Below are positions 20,045 to 29,994 of a stretch of DNA of 64,000 nucleotides, piece by piece. A program made the translations under genes and the position numbers. Below the pieces are notes generated by a model. It was not told the origin of the DNA. It saw nothing but the letters and a program-made list of their open reading frames with translations, and searched no databases. This DNA comes from Vibrio furnissii CIP 102972. GTDB taxonomy: Bacteria > Pseudomonadota > Gammaproteobacteria > Enterobacterales > Vibrionaceae. Location: assembly GCF_000176175.1 (NCBI RefSeq), contig NZ_ACZP01000012.1, positions 124,001-188,000 on the forward strand, read 5' to 3'. Position 1 is the stretch's first letter, and each line of letters starts with the position of its first letter.

Positions 20045-20390
20045 TCAACATATAGGGAGTGCATTAATATGCATATCTGCGATATGAACATTTACACTCC
20101 AGATTGAAACGTTTTACTTTTATTTATTACACTTAACTTAGCGTGTCTCAACAAAGAATAATTTATTATTTACTAGGTGATTGCATTTAATTAATATTCA
20201 TTATCAACTCATATATACCGGATTTCTTTATGTTATATACAATCCGGTATATTCACGTCTACGTTATATCAGCGTAAGGACTACAATCGATGAGAACCAA
20301 TCAGCACACAAAATTAATCAAATATTATCGATACAAAAAATGATGTTATTGATGTGAGAGATATAGGAGATGAATGGGAAATGGCAGGCA
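20045..20390. other. AT-rich intergenic region with a perfect 12-bp inverted repeat
   Basis: About 350 bases, AT-rich, with no credible gene. It contains ATATACCGGATT (20213-20224) and its exact reverse complement (20241-20252), separated by 16 bases. No T run follows, so it is not an obvious terminator. Confidence 0.6.
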
Positions 20391-20426
20391 AAAGAAAAGC
20401 CCCTTTCCTTTGAGAGAACCGGGGCT
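20391..20426 (-). terminator. Probable terminator after flaA
   Basis: On the minus strand, AGCCCC pairs with GGGGCT across an inner TTC/GAA pairing, and TTTTCTTTT follows. It lies 190 bp past the flaA stop, giving a long 3' untranslated region. No better candidate is seen closer to the gene. Confidence 0.6.
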
Positions 20427-20615
20427 AGGTAGTAGCCATCGCCAATGTGGAGATCACGAGAAATGAACACAAGTGGCTGACCATATGAGCATGACCATTC
20501 AGAATCAAAAAGCAGGGTTAGTTTGAGAGAGCTTTTTGATCATCAACAATCATACTTTGCCAAGGTACCTTCACTATATACTCACGTCTGAGCTGATTAA
20601 TGAAGGACCCCAGGA

Positions 20616-21755
20616 CTACTGCAATAGTGAAATTGCAGAGTTTGGCAACTGTTTTGCTTGGGCAAGAATCGATGTCCCTGCCTGTTGCAGAATTTGTGAC
20701 TTCGTCAACTGTGTGGTTTCTTTCGCAAAGTCTGTATCTTTGATACGGCTCTTCGATGATTCCACGTTTTCTTGGATGTTCGCCAAGTTGCTGATGCTGT
20801 GGCTCAAACGGTTTTGTTTCGCACCCAGATCTGCACGTTGTGAATCCACGTATTTCAATGCAGCGTCGATGATGCCGACCGCATTTTGTGAACCACCCAC
20901 GGTATTGACATCAATATCTTGAACGGTGGTGTATTGACCGTTGTCCGTATTGAGGCCCAGTTGAGATGCCAACCCGCCGGAGATGCTGAAATCTTCTGCC
21001 AGCTCAGGTTGTGCAATGAAAATCTGTAGCTTGCCATCTTGATCCACAGACGCTTTAAAGATGTCTGTTTGACCATTGATGTACGTCGCCAACTCTTCGA
21101 TGTCGTCGCCAGTTTTCGCGTTGATATTCAGCGTGACTGGCTCGCCATCTTTGCCGGTGAATTCAAACTTCAGGTCGCGCGCATTGTCTGGCACACCCCA
21201 GTTTTTATCTTTACCTTGCTCAGACACGAAAGACATGCCGCCCATGCGATGGTCATCCGCACGAATGCTGGTCAGGCCCATGATGATCGCTTCACCTGAA
21301 CTCGCACCGATTTGGAATGACGCTTCACCGAATGAGCCGTTCAGTAGCTTACGACCACCAAATGATGTGGTTTCAGCGATACGGTTCAGTTCATCTTGCA
21401 GCGCGGTCACTTCTTCGTTCAGGGCTTTACGCTCTGATGCTGAGTTGGTGCCGTTCGCTGATTGCAGTGACAAGTCACGCATACGTTGCAGAATGCTGGT
21501 CGACTCGTTCATCGCCCCTTCCGCAGTCTGCGCAATCGAAATACCATCGTTGGCGTTTCGCATGGCCACATCCAGGCCGCGAGATTGCGCGGTCAGACGG
21601 TTTGAGATCTGAAGGCCTGCCGCATCATCTTTCGCACTGTTAATGCGGTTACCTGAAGACAGACGTTCCATCGAGGTGTTTAGCTCGTTAGATGCCTTGT
21701 TCAGATAACGTTGAGCGGTCATTGCCGACACGTTGGTATTTACGTTAATGGTCAT
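20616..21755 (-). CDS. flaA: Flagellin FlaA
   Basis: A 379-residue flagellin with [18 protein letters not shown] at the start and [16 protein letters not shown] at the end, both very close to V. cholerae FlaA, the only flagellin essential for the filament there. The variable middle is about residues 170-280. It lies downstream of flgKL and has its own sigma-54-type promoter, as in V. cholerae where FlrC activates it. The 134-base leader is rich in dyads. It shares the conserved ends but not the middle with FlaC. Confidence 0.94.
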   Translation of the reverse strand: MTINVNTNVSAMTAQRYLNKASNELNTSMERLSSGNRINSAKDDAAGLQISNRLTAQSRGLDVAMRNANDGISIAQTAEGAMNESTSILQRMRDLSLQSANGTNSASERKALNEEVTALQDELNRIAETTSFGGRKLLNGSFGEASFQIGASSGEAIIMGLTSIRADDHRMGGMSFVSEQGKDKNWGVPDNARDLKFEFTGKDGEPVTLNINAKTGDDIEELATYINGQTDIFKASVDQDGKLQIFIAQPELAEDFSISGGLASQLGLNTDNGQYTTVQDIDVNTVGGSQNAVGIIDAALKYVDSQRADLGAKQNRLSHSISNLANIQENVESSKSRIKDTDFAKETTQLTKSQILQQAGTSILAQAKQLPNSAISLLQ

Positions 21756-21897
21756 AGTTTGCTCTCCTATCGAGTTCGCAAGCTTTTTGCGAAGCGGTCA
21801 GCTTTACTCTCTCTTGGAAGCACTGACCGTGAATAACTTGCTAAACACGCCACCTGGCGTCTTTAAAACTGGGTTGTATCAACTCTGATATTATCAA

Positions 21898-21913
21898 TTC
21901 AATTAGTGTGCCA
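21898..21913 (-). promoter_or_regulatory. Sigma-54 promoter of flaA
   Basis: On the minus strand TGGCAC-ACTAA-TTGAA, one mismatch from TGGCAC-N5-TTGCA in the -12 box. It predicts a transcript start near 21889. Confidence 0.8.
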
Positions 21914-22014
21914 ACTTTATAAAAACCGCTTCTAAAAATTTTATATGCTAATTTTCAATCAGTTAGCTTATTCAACATTTCTCCTGAACCGCTTCATCAT
22001 CAGAGAAAATATCA

Positions 22015-22093
22015 GCGGCAATCGGCATTTGCCGCGCTTTTGCCGCTTCGTCGAAGGTCATCGGCGGTTAAAATGCCGCCATCATTCGACGAA
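22015..22093. promoter_or_regulatory. Dyad-rich region between flaA and flgL
   Basis: Holds an exact inverted repeat GCGGCAA-N7-TTGCCGC (22015-22035), one further TTGCCGC (22040-22046), and a long nested dyad (22047-22093; outer arms TTCGTCGAA/TTCGACGAA, inner GGCGG/CCGCC). The first lies 100-150 bp upstream of the flaA sigma-54 promoter, a usual enhancer distance. Binding by FlrC is a guess. No T run follows the long dyad on either strand. Confidence 0.5.
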
Positions 22094-22151
22094 AAACCGT
22101 CCAACCAAAACTCCCTTCGCACTTATGGCATGGCACATAAGGCGTTGAAGG

Positions 22152-23345
22152 TTAGATGTAGTTGAACAGGGTTAAATCTTTGGTTTTACCAAATGCTTGC
22201 TGGGATGCCTGCAGCGCACGCGAGTTCTCATTGAACTCAATCACCGCTTCGGCATAATCCAGATCTTCAAACTGGCTTTTCGATTTGGCCAGGCTGATTT
22301 TGAAATCTGCATGTTGCTCTTCTTGAATATCGAGCGTACTCAAACGCGCACCGATATCCGTACGCGCTTTGTTCATATGAATAAAGGCGGTATGGAATTC
22401 TTGCGTCATCTGTTGCAACTTCGCCGTTGCCGAAGCATCCGAAACAGAAGCCTTGGAAAAATTGATCGCGTCTTTAAAGGTATCGAACACGCTGAACGAC
22501 TGACGTGGCGTCAGTGAAATCGCATCGCCCGCGGTCAATTGCCCTTTAACATGAATGGTCAAATCTTCATATTGAATGCCGGTTTTCGGATTGAATTCAT
22601 CCGTGTCCACCACGCGCCCATTGCGCTCCAATTGATAGCCAAACTTACCGTTGGTCATGTCGACAAAGGTGACTTTGTACTCACCATCATCGTCAGGATT
22701 GCTGTTATTGGCTTTCTCAAGTAGCAGCTCTGAACCTTCACGCAACTGGTAATTCGGTTCGTAGTCGCCAAATGGGTTTTCGATTTCCATAAACAGTTTG
22801 CTGCCCGGCGTGTTGAACGGCATTTCCAAACTGTTGGAGATTTTCATCTTGCGTTGGTAATCATCACCGCCGTACGAGACATTGCCCGCGTTATCACGAA
22901 AGAACGGCTGTGTGGTCGGTTTGGTGCCGGCAAAAATATAGTTGCCCGACTCATCTTGCACATTAGCCAGGTTGAGAAAGTTATTGGCAATCTCTTCTAG
23001 TTCACGCGCGCGAGCGGCGCGATCTTCTGGCGACAATGAACCGTTGATCATTTCCATGACGTTGCGTTTGGCTTTGTCGGTAAAATCTTCGGCGCTCGAC
23101 ACAATCACTTCTTGGTGTTCCAGACGGTTACGCACCAGCACGATGGCATCCATATATTGACGCAGTTGCTCTTGCTGCTGAGACACATTTTGAATGTAAT
23201 GCGTCGCCAACGGGTTATCCGCCGCCGACAATAATTTCTTACCTGACGCCAATTGCGCCTGGTTGTGGTGAATTTTCGATTCCTGACGGCGCAAATCATT
23301 TTGCACAGCCTGATAGTTATGGAAGCTAGAAATACGATTAAACAT
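22152..23345 (-). CDS. flgL: Flagellar hook-filament junction protein FlgL
   Basis: A 397-residue HAP3 protein that joins the filament to FlgK. The N-terminus (MFNRISSFHNYQAVQNDLRR) and C-terminus (SQQAFGKTKDLTLFNYI) are the coiled flagellin-like ends expected of FlgL. It lies 13 bp after flgK and is cotranscribed with it from the sigma-54 promoter upstream of flgK. Confidence 0.96.
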   Translation of the reverse strand: MFNRISSFHNYQAVQNDLRRQESKIHHNQAQLASGKKLLSAADNPLATHYIQNVSQQQEQLRQYMDAIVLVRNRLEHQEVIVSSAEDFTDKAKRNVMEMINGSLSPEDRAARARELEEIANNFLNLANVQDESGNYIFAGTKPTTQPFFRDNAGNVSYGGDDYQRKMKISNSLEMPFNTPGSKLFMEIENPFGDYEPNYQLREGSELLLEKANNSNPDDDGEYKVTFVDMTNGKFGYQLERNGRVVDTDEFNPKTGIQYEDLTIHVKGQLTAGDAISLTPRQSFSVFDTFKDAINFSKASVSDASATAKLQQMTQEFHTAFIHMNKARTDIGARLSTLDIQEEQHADFKISLAKSKSQFEDLDYAEAVIEFNENSRALQASQQAFGKTKDLTLFNYI

Positions 23346-23358
23346 TTATCGGCCTCCC

Positions 23359-25293
23359 CTATCGCAATGCCAGAATGGTATTAAAGGTATCGTTCGCCGC
23401 TTGAATGATGCGCGACGAAGCCATGTACGCTTGCTGGAATTTCATCATATTCGCCGCTTCTTCATCGAGGTTCACCCCAGACACCGACGCGATACGAGAT
23501 TCAGCCGACTCTTTCTCCAAACGCGCCACATCCGTCAAACGCGATGCGGTGGAGAGCTTCAAACCAAAGTCCGTGTTCAAGTTGTGATACAGCTCGATGA
23601 TGGTCGATTTCTTGTCATCGACCGTCTTATTGCTTTGTACATTGATCATTTTGCGCAAGTTGCCGTTGTCACCGTCAGAGGGGACAAGGTTTGCCGTGAA
23701 CTTATCATCGGCAATCGCACCACGCGACAAGGTAAAAATGGTCGATTTGCCGTCGCTGTCCTGCTTAGGAATTTCTAGCGTCAGCTCTTCTTGATTGTCC
23801 TCAAACGCGTAAGGTTGCGTGAGCAGCACTTTGCCGCTTTTATCTTGCACGCGAACCTGCATGTTGCCGGTTGGATTGCCGTCGCTGTCTTTCACCGGCA
23901 CCACGTAGGCTTCAAACTCTTTCACATCGCCCGCTTGGTCGATGTGGAATGTGGCACTGCCTTGGGCAAATGCAGTGGATGCTTCGTAACTCTGGGCGGC
24001 AATTTTTGACGCATCATCAATCGCCATGCGCATGTTGGCCGCTCCATCACGCGTTGGGCGAATGATCACGCGCTCACCAGATCGCGGCTCGTTATTGATT
24101 TGGATGCGCATGCCATCGATGTCGATGTGACCACGCACCACCGACACTTTGCTTTGCTCGCCGTTCGGCATGGTCATGATGTAGTCGTCGCCATTATAGG
24201 TCAGTGAATACTCACCCCCTTTCAGCTGGCTGACGTCTTGAATATAAACCGCCAAATCCGCGTCAGAATTGCTTGCCGTCACCACGCGAGAGCGTGCCAC
24301 ACGCTCTGAGTTCACGTCGGTAAAAATATCCGCACCAATGTCCCCGCGCAGATCAAGCCCTTGGTGTTGCAACCGGTTGACTTCATACGAGAACGAGGTG
24401 GCCAAGCGGCCGATTTCGTCCAGCAATCCGGGAATGTGTTTGTCACGCATGTCCATCAAGGCACCAATTTTGCCGCCAATATCGCGCGCGGTAATCGGTT
24501 TTAATGCTTTGCCTTCCACCATCGCCAGACGGCGTTGATGCACATCTGGATAACCGTCGATCATTTTCAGTTGGCTGGCTTCAGTGCCAGACACCAAGGT
24601 GTGACCGTTTCCGATGTGAATGTTGAAGCCTTCGGCGTTTTTACGCGGCGTGACCGTCACTTTGGTGTATTGAGACAGCTCAGCCACCAGCTTTTCGTGC
24701 TGGTCCATTAAATCGTTGTGTGGGCCTGGGGTGCGCATCATCAAGCGCTGCAAGTCACGAATTTCAACCGCCAATTGGTTGATGCGTTCAATGCCGACAT
24801 CGAGACCTTTGTTGGTCACATCAAACTGACGGCGCACGGTTTCGTGAAAATCGTTCATGTTCTGGCTAATCAGCCCCGCTTTTTCCAACACGACTTTACG
24901 CGCACCGACATCATTGGGCGTGTCGGCCAGCGTTTTCACTGAATCGAACCATTCATTGAGGTTCTCTGGAATCTTTTTCGAGGCCACCGACGACAGCAGT
25001 TTTGACAGCATGTCGAGGTTTTCTTCGTTATCGCGCTTGAACGAATAATCGGTGGTGGCAAGGTTCAGCTCTTTAACGGCAAACTGGTCCCACGAGCGGC
25101 GAACATTTTCCACATGTACGCCCATGCCGTAGGTTTCGCCACCGTATTGGCGAGGCATATTGGTCCCTTGGATCACAGACTGACGGCTGTAACCCTCTGT
25201 ATTAACATTAGAAATGTTATGACCAGTGGTGTTGAGTTGTCTCTGAGCCGTCAATACGCTTTGCGCACCAACATTCAGAAGATCAGACGCCAT
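23359..25293 (-). CDS. flgK: Flagellar hook-associated protein FlgK
   Basis: A 644-residue HAP1, the first junction protein on the hook. The N-terminus has the rod-hook family motif NTTGHNISNVNTEGYSRQ and the C-terminus ends with the FlgK-type NLDEEAANMMKFQQAYMASSRII. The middle D2/D3 region is large and variable. First gene of the flgKL unit. Confidence 0.97.
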   Translation of the reverse strand: MASDLLNVGAQSVLTAQRQLNTTGHNISNVNTEGYSRQSVIQGTNMPRQYGGETYGMGVHVENVRRSWDQFAVKELNLATTDYSFKRDNEENLDMLSKLLSSVASKKIPENLNEWFDSVKTLADTPNDVGARKVVLEKAGLISQNMNDFHETVRRQFDVTNKGLDVGIERINQLAVEIRDLQRLMMRTPGPHNDLMDQHEKLVAELSQYTKVTVTPRKNAEGFNIHIGNGHTLVSGTEASQLKMIDGYPDVHQRRLAMVEGKALKPITARDIGGKIGALMDMRDKHIPGLLDEIGRLATSFSYEVNRLQHQGLDLRGDIGADIFTDVNSERVARSRVVTASNSDADLAVYIQDVSQLKGGEYSLTYNGDDYIMTMPNGEQSKVSVVRGHIDIDGMRIQINNEPRSGERVIIRPTRDGAANMRMAIDDASKIAAQSYEASTAFAQGSATFHIDQAGDVKEFEAYVVPVKDSDGNPTGNMQVRVQDKSGKVLLTQPYAFEDNQEELTLEIPKQDSDGKSTIFTLSRGAIADDKFTANLVPSDGDNGNLRKMINVQSNKTVDDKKSTIIELYHNLNTDFGLKLSTASRLTDVARLEKESAESRIASVSGVNLDEEAANMMKFQQAYMASSRIIQAANDTFNTILALR

Positions 25294-25348
25294 AATGCCC
25301 CCAAAAACCGAGTAAATCGCCGATAAAACCGGCCCCTAGGTTCAATAA

Positions 25349-25364
25349 AGCAATATGTGTGCCA
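25349..25364 (-). promoter_or_regulatory. Sigma-54 promoter of flgKL
   Basis: On the minus strand TGGCAC-ACATA-TTGCT, a full match to the -24/-12 consensus, 55-70 bp before flgK. Confidence 0.88.
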
Positions 25365-25460
25365 AATAAGAATTTACGTTGTAAGGTGAGGAAAATTAAG
25401 GAAGTTCGTGCTGAAAGGAAAACCAATCAGCCGACCACAAGGGTCGACTGAGGCAAGGGA

Positions 25461-26402
25461 TTACAGTTCGTCCATCTGTTCGATTTGGGCTTTCACCCGT
25501 AGGACTTTGTCGGCGTATTGTGGGTCGGTCGCATAACCGGCCTGATGAATGCCGCGAATGAAATCTTCATCACTGCCGTTATGACGCAGTGCAGTGGTAT
25601 AACGCGGATTGCTCGACAGGAAGCGCACATAGTCGTTAAAGCTGTCCTGATAATTGGTGTAAGAGCGGAACGCTGCTTTTTCCATGACCGGTGTCTGATC
25701 TTGGTATTCCAGCGTTTGCGTCGCCACTTTTGCGCCATGCCAGCTGCGATCGGCCTTGATGTTAAACAGGTTATTGCTGCTGCCGCGCGCGTTTTTCACC
25801 ACTTTCTGTCCCCAGCCGGTTTCCAGTGCCGCTTGCGCAAGCAACAAGGTGGAGTCGACACCCAGCGCTTTTGCCGCTTTATCGGCAAACGGTTTGAGTG
25901 AGGCGACAAAAGAGCGTGGCGATTCAAACGAGCCGCTTGCCACTGGCGCCTCAACGGCATTTGCAGCATTGACCATTGGCGTTGCCGCATCCGTTGCCGG
26001 TTGATTTGCCGCGACGTCACGAGAACGTTCCACACGGCGCATCGCTTCTTGGAAGTTATCTTCACCCGTCGTGTTGGACTGCTCTGCTGCTGACAGCTGC
26101 GCCACAATCATATCGGCCAAACCGAGGGAGCCCGACGCACTGAGTTGACTGGTCATTTGCTCATCAAGCATCTGACGATAGAAATCTTCATTTTGGCTAT
26201 TGAACATGTCGGACTTAAAGCTCGCGTTCGCATCACGCATCGATTTCAACATCATGGTGGTGAAGATCGACTCAAACTGACGCGCTGCCGCCGTCAAAGC
26301 TTCTTTTTCTGACTTTTCATCCCCAGTGACCGCCTGCTTACGCAGCGAATCAAGGCTGGCAATGTCGTGAATAAAGCCAATATCGTTGGGATTATTAACC
26401 AT
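25461..26402 (-). CDS. flgJ: Flagellar rod assembly protein and muramidase FlgJ
   Basis: A 313-residue periplasmic protein with two parts: an N-terminal rod-capping domain (about 1-100, with RQFESIFTTMMLKSMRDAN) and a C-terminal glucosaminidase domain (about 160-313, with the acidic LETGWG and NLFNIKADRSW) that opens peptidoglycan for the rod. The length matches the two-domain gammaproteobacterial FlgJ. It lies 10 bp after flgI and ends the flgF-J group. Confidence 0.96.
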   Translation of the reverse strand: MVNNPNDIGFIHDIASLDSLRKQAVTGDEKSEKEALTAAARQFESIFTTMMLKSMRDANASFKSDMFNSQNEDFYRQMLDEQMTSQLSASGSLGLADMIVAQLSAAEQSNTTGEDNFQEAMRRVERSRDVAANQPATDAATPMVNAANAVEAPVASGSFESPRSFVASLKPFADKAAKALGVDSTLLLAQAALETGWGQKVVKNARGSSNNLFNIKADRSWHGAKVATQTLEYQDQTPVMEKAAFRSYTNYQDSFNDYVRFLSSNPRYTTALRHNGSDEDFIRGIHQAGYATDPQYADKVLRVKAQIEQMDEL

Positions 26403-26412
26403 GCCGCACTCC

Positions 26413-27498
26413 TTAGATGATGATCAGTTGGCCTTCGATGGCGCCCGCTTGCTTCAGTGCTTGCAAAATTGCCATCAGGTCCGATGGGGCGGCGCCCACT
26501 TCATTAACTGCGCGAACCAGATCATCAAGCGTGACCCCCGGTTCCAGTTTGAACATCTTGCCTTTCTTCTCCGTCACTTCAATGCTGGAGTCTGGCACGA
26601 TGGCAGTCTGACCGCCCGAAAACGCGTTCGGTTGGCTGACATTTAGGTTTTCTTTGATGGCCACCGTCATGCCGCCATGCGTGACCGCCGCGGGTTTCAG
26701 GCGCACATGTTGGCCAACCACAATGGTACCGGTGCGTGAATTGACGATGATTTTGGCTGCGCCATCAGCGGGGTCAAATTCGAGGTTTTCAATCGCCGAC
26801 AGGAATGCCACACGTTGGCCAACATCACGCGGCGCACGCACGCGCACAGACGTCGCATCGACTGCAGAGGCCATTTGTGGCCCCAAGAATTGGTTGACCG
26901 CATCGGCCATGCGCTGCGCGGTGGTGAAATCTGATTCCAGCAAGTTGAACGTGATGAAATCGCCACGACCAAACGGCGTTGGCACTTCACGTTCCACAAT
27001 TGCCCCGGCAGAGATCATCCCCACCGTTGGGTTGTTGCCGACAATTTTAGAGCCATCTGCACCGCTGGCACTAAAGCCGCTCACCACGAGGTTGCCCTGC
27101 GCCACAGCGTACACTTGACCATCCAGACCTTTTAAGAATGTTTGCATCAGCGTGCCGCCGCGCAGGCTCTTGGCAGAACCAATTGATGATACCGTGACAT
27201 CCACTGTTTGGCCTTGCTTGGAGAAAGCGGGCAAGTCGGCGGTGACGATCACCGCGGCAACGTTTTTCGTTTTGGGTTTGGTGCCCTGCGGCAATTGAAT
27301 GCCGAAGCTTTGCAGCATGGCATTAAAACTCTGGTCGGTGAACGGTGTGGATTCGCCTGTTCCCGGCAAACCGGTGACCAAACCGTAACCCACAAGTTGG
27401 TTACTACGCACACCTGCTACCTGAGAAACATCTTTGATGCGCGCGGCCTGAGCGGAGACTGCGACGAACATCATCAATAACAAAGTGAGTCTTTTCAT
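26413..27498 (-). CDS. flgI: Flagellar P-ring protein FlgI
   Basis: A 361-residue periplasmic protein with signal peptide [18 protein letters not shown]. It forms the P ring in the peptidoglycan layer. Conserved family segments include [16 protein letters not shown] near the mature N-terminus and [19 protein letters not shown] near the end. It lies between flgH and flgJ. Confidence 0.97.
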   Translation of the reverse strand: MKRLTLLLMMFVAVSAQAARIKDVSQVAGVRSNQLVGYGLVTGLPGTGESTPFTDQSFNAMLQSFGIQLPQGTKPKTKNVAAVIVTADLPAFSKQGQTVDVTVSSIGSAKSLRGGTLMQTFLKGLDGQVYAVAQGNLVVSGFSASGADGSKIVGNNPTVGMISAGAIVEREVPTPFGRGDFITFNLLESDFTTAQRMADAVNQFLGPQMASAVDATSVRVRAPRDVGQRVAFLSAIENLEFDPADGAAKIIVNSRTGTIVVGQHVRLKPAAVTHGGMTVAIKENLNVSQPNAFSGGQTAIVPDSSIEVTEKKGKMFKLEPGVTLDDLVRAVNEVGAAPSDLMAILQALKQAGAIEGQLIII

Positions 27499-27582
27499 GT
27501 GGATTACCTATCTAAAAAACGAAGGGGCCAATCAGGCCCCTTCGATACTTATGCTGTCAATATTTCGACCATCGGGTGCGAG

Positions 27583-28362
27583 CTATAAAGACACATTAAA
27601 AAATCGTGCCAAGAATCCAGGTTCTTGCATATCTTGGTTGGTTCCGGTGCCAGAATATTGAATTCGAGCGTTGGAAATGCGGTTGGATGCAATGGTGTTA
27701 TCGAAGTCGATGTCATCCGGACGAATGGTGCCGCTTAAGCGAATGTACTCATCACCGGTGTTCAAACTCAGCCATTTTTCCCCACGAATCACTAAGTTAC
27801 CGTTGGACAGGATGTCAATCACTTCCACCGTAATCGACCCCGACAGGCTGTTGCTCTGGTTAGCCTGCGCGCTGCCGGAAAACTTGTTGTCGTTTTTCAG
27901 TGCGTAAGAAAAATTATATTCGCCTAAATTGAGTTCTTGGCCGCCGACACTCAGCGGGTCCATGGAGGCGTCATTTTTCTTTTTCAGATCCGCATCGGCA
28001 CTTTTAGCCGCTTTGGTACTTTCATTGAGCGTCACGGTAATGATGTCGCCAATGCCACGGGGTTTTGAATCATCATACAAACTGTTCGCACGAGACAGGT
28101 TAAACAACGAACCGGTTTCTGCCGCGTAGTGCTCTGGCTTATCTTTCGGATAAATCGGCGCCCAAGCGGGATCGCCAGCCACCGGGTCGGTGCGGTTACG
28201 CAGGGTATCCACCAGACCCGTGCTGCTGTCTGACGATTTATCACCTTCGACCGCATCCACAACCGTGGTGCCTTGCGTCACATCGGCCGTTTCAATCGGC
28301 TCCGGCAACAAGCTGCACCCCGACAGGAGTGAAATGAGCATCAAGCTGAGTATACGTTTCAT
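27583..28362 (-). CDS. flgH: Flagellar L-ring lipoprotein FlgH
   Basis: A 259-residue outer-membrane lipoprotein forming the L ring. The lipobox is LSGC (Cys16). The body contains [17 protein letters not shown] and [18 protein letters not shown], typical of FlgH. An 84-bp gap separates it from flgI. Confidence 0.97.
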   Translation of the reverse strand: MKRILSLMLISLLSGCSLLPEPIETADVTQGTTVVDAVEGDKSSDSSTGLVDTLRNRTDPVAGDPAWAPIYPKDKPEHYAAETGSLFNLSRANSLYDDSKPRGIGDIITVTLNESTKAAKSADADLKKKNDASMDPLSVGGQELNLGEYNFSYALKNDNKFSGSAQANQSNSLSGSITVEVIDILSNGNLVIRGEKWLSLNTGDEYIRLSGTIRPDDIDFDNTIASNRISNARIQYSGTGTNQDMQEPGFLARFFNVSL

Positions 28363-28388
28363 CGCGGCATTCTCTTGCTAATTAAGGC

Positions 28389-29177
28389 TTAAAGCTGTTG
28401 GTTCACAAAGCTCATCATTTTATCGACGGCCGAGATCACTTTAGAGTTCATCTCGTACACGCGCTGCGCTTCAATCATGTTGACCAACTCTTCGGTCACG
28501 TTCACGTTGGAGCTTTCCAGCATCGATTGACGCACGTTGCCTAAACCGTCTAATCCCGGCACGCCTTCTTGTGGGTCGCCACTGGCGCCAGTCGGCAAGT
28601 AAAGGTTTTGACCAATCGGTTCTAGGCCGCCTGGGTTAATGAAATCGACCGTGGTGATTTGCCCCAGAACTTGGTTATCTTGCTGGCCGCGTACGCGCAC
28701 GGAAACTTCACCATCGTTGCCGACCGTAATGGAGATCGCATCATCTGGGATCACAATCTCAGGTTGTAACGGGTAGCCCGAGCCGGAGGTCACAATCACG
28801 CCTTCATCGTTCAAGGTGAACTGACCGTTGCGGCTGTAGCCGATGTTGCCGTCTGGCATCAGGATCTGGAAGAATCCATCCCCTTCAATCATCATGTCCA
28901 GGCTGTTGGTGGTGGTTTGCGCGTTGCCGTGCGTGTGCACTTTTTGCGTCGCCACGACTTTCGAACCGGCACCAAGCATCAAGCCACTTGGCAATTCAGT
29001 GTTCTGCGACGACTGACCGCCAGGCTGGTTAATGTTCTGGTAGAACAAATCTTCAAACACCGCACGGCTTTTCTTAAAGCCGACGGTGGAGGCGTTGGCC
29101 AGGTTGTTCGAGATCGTCGCAATGTTGGTTTGCTGCGCGTCTAGGCCAGTTTTACTTACCCATAATGCTGGTTGCAT
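28389..29177 (-). CDS. flgG: Flagellar distal rod protein FlgG
   Basis: A 262-residue rod subunit of the FlgE/F/G family. N-terminal motif TNIATISNNLANASTVGFKK and C-terminal EELVNMIEAQRVYEMNSKVI are both intact. The length is that of E. coli FlgG. It lies 17 bp after flgF. Confidence 0.97.
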   Translation of the reverse strand: MQPALWVSKTGLDAQQTNIATISNNLANASTVGFKKSRAVFEDLFYQNINQPGGQSSQNTELPSGLMLGAGSKVVATQKVHTHGNAQTTTNSLDMMIEGDGFFQILMPDGNIGYSRNGQFTLNDEGVIVTSGSGYPLQPEIVIPDDAISITVGNDGEVSVRVRGQQDNQVLGQITTVDFINPGGLEPIGQNLYLPTGASGDPQEGVPGLDGLGNVRQSMLESSNVNVTEELVNMIEAQRVYEMNSKVISAVDKMMSFVNQQL

Positions 29178-29194
29178 CGTTATCTCCTAGTCGG

Positions 29195-29944
29195 TTAGCT
29201 CATACGAAGCAGAGAATCGGACGACTTGTCCATGTCTTCTGCGGTGCTCATCATTTTGACTTGCATCTCAAACTGACGTTGCAGGTCAATCAGGCTGGTC
29301 ATTTCGCCAACGGCGTTAACGTTGCTGCCTTCTACTGCGCCGGTGAGAATCTTCACATTGGCGTTTGCATCGTATGCTGCGTTTGGATCTTTCGAACGGA
29401 ACAGACCGTTCACATCTTTAAACAACGATTGGTTATCCAGACGAACCAGCTTAATGCGGTCCACCACTTCCATGGCATCGGCAGGCGCCCCCTGAGGACG
29501 AACCGAGATGGTGCCATCGTTGCCGATTTCTACTTTGGCCAGCGGCACCGGCAAGGTGATTGGCGCGCCAGTTTCACCCAGTACCGGATGACCATTGCCG
29601 TTCAACAGCAGGCCATTGGCATCAATATTGAGGTTGCCGTTACGGGTCAGCCCTTCTTTGCCGGTTTTATCCATCACGGCAATCCAGCCATCACCTTGAA
29701 CGGTCACGTCCAAATCACGGCCCGTGGTGATCACACTGCCCTGCTGAAAATTGTGTCCAGGACGTTCGGTCATGCTGAACACACGGCTTGGCAGGCCATC
29801 ACCGTACGCTTGCATCGAGCGCGCCTGTTCCAAGTCGGCACGAAAACCCGTGGTGCTGACGTTGGCCAGGTTGTTTGCTCGTAGCTGCATCGCTTGCATA
29901 TTTTGTTTTGCGCCACTCATGGCAAGAAACAATGCACGGTCCAT
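29195..29944 (-). CDS. flgF: Flagellar proximal rod protein FlgF
   Basis: A 249-residue rod protein of the same fold as FlgG, with N-terminal MQLRANNLANVSTTGFRADL and a shorter centre. First gene of the flgFGHIJ unit. It has its own sigma-54 promoter in the 187-bp gap after flgE. Confidence 0.96.
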   Translation of the reverse strand: MDRALFLAMSGAKQNMQAMQLRANNLANVSTTGFRADLEQARSMQAYGDGLPSRVFSMTERPGHNFQQGSVITTGRDLDVTVQGDGWIAVMDKTGKEGLTRNGNLNIDANGLLLNGNGHPVLGETGAPITLPVPLAKVEIGNDGTISVRPQGAPADAMEVVDRIKLVRLDNQSLFKDVNGLFRSKDPNAAYDANANVKILTGAVEGSNVNAVGEMTSLIDLQRQFEMQVKMMSTAEDMDKSSDSLLRMS

Positions 29945-29978
29945 AATTTGCTCCAGAAATCGTTGTTAAGAGCAATAA

Positions 29979-29994
29979 AGCAATTGGCGTGCCA
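29979..29994 (-). promoter_or_regulatory. Sigma-54 promoter of flgFGHIJ
   Basis: On the minus strand TGGCAC-GCCAA-TTGCT, a full match to the consensus, 35-50 bp before flgF. A GGCAA/TTGCC cluster lies 60-120 bp further upstream (30056-30110). Confidence 0.87.
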
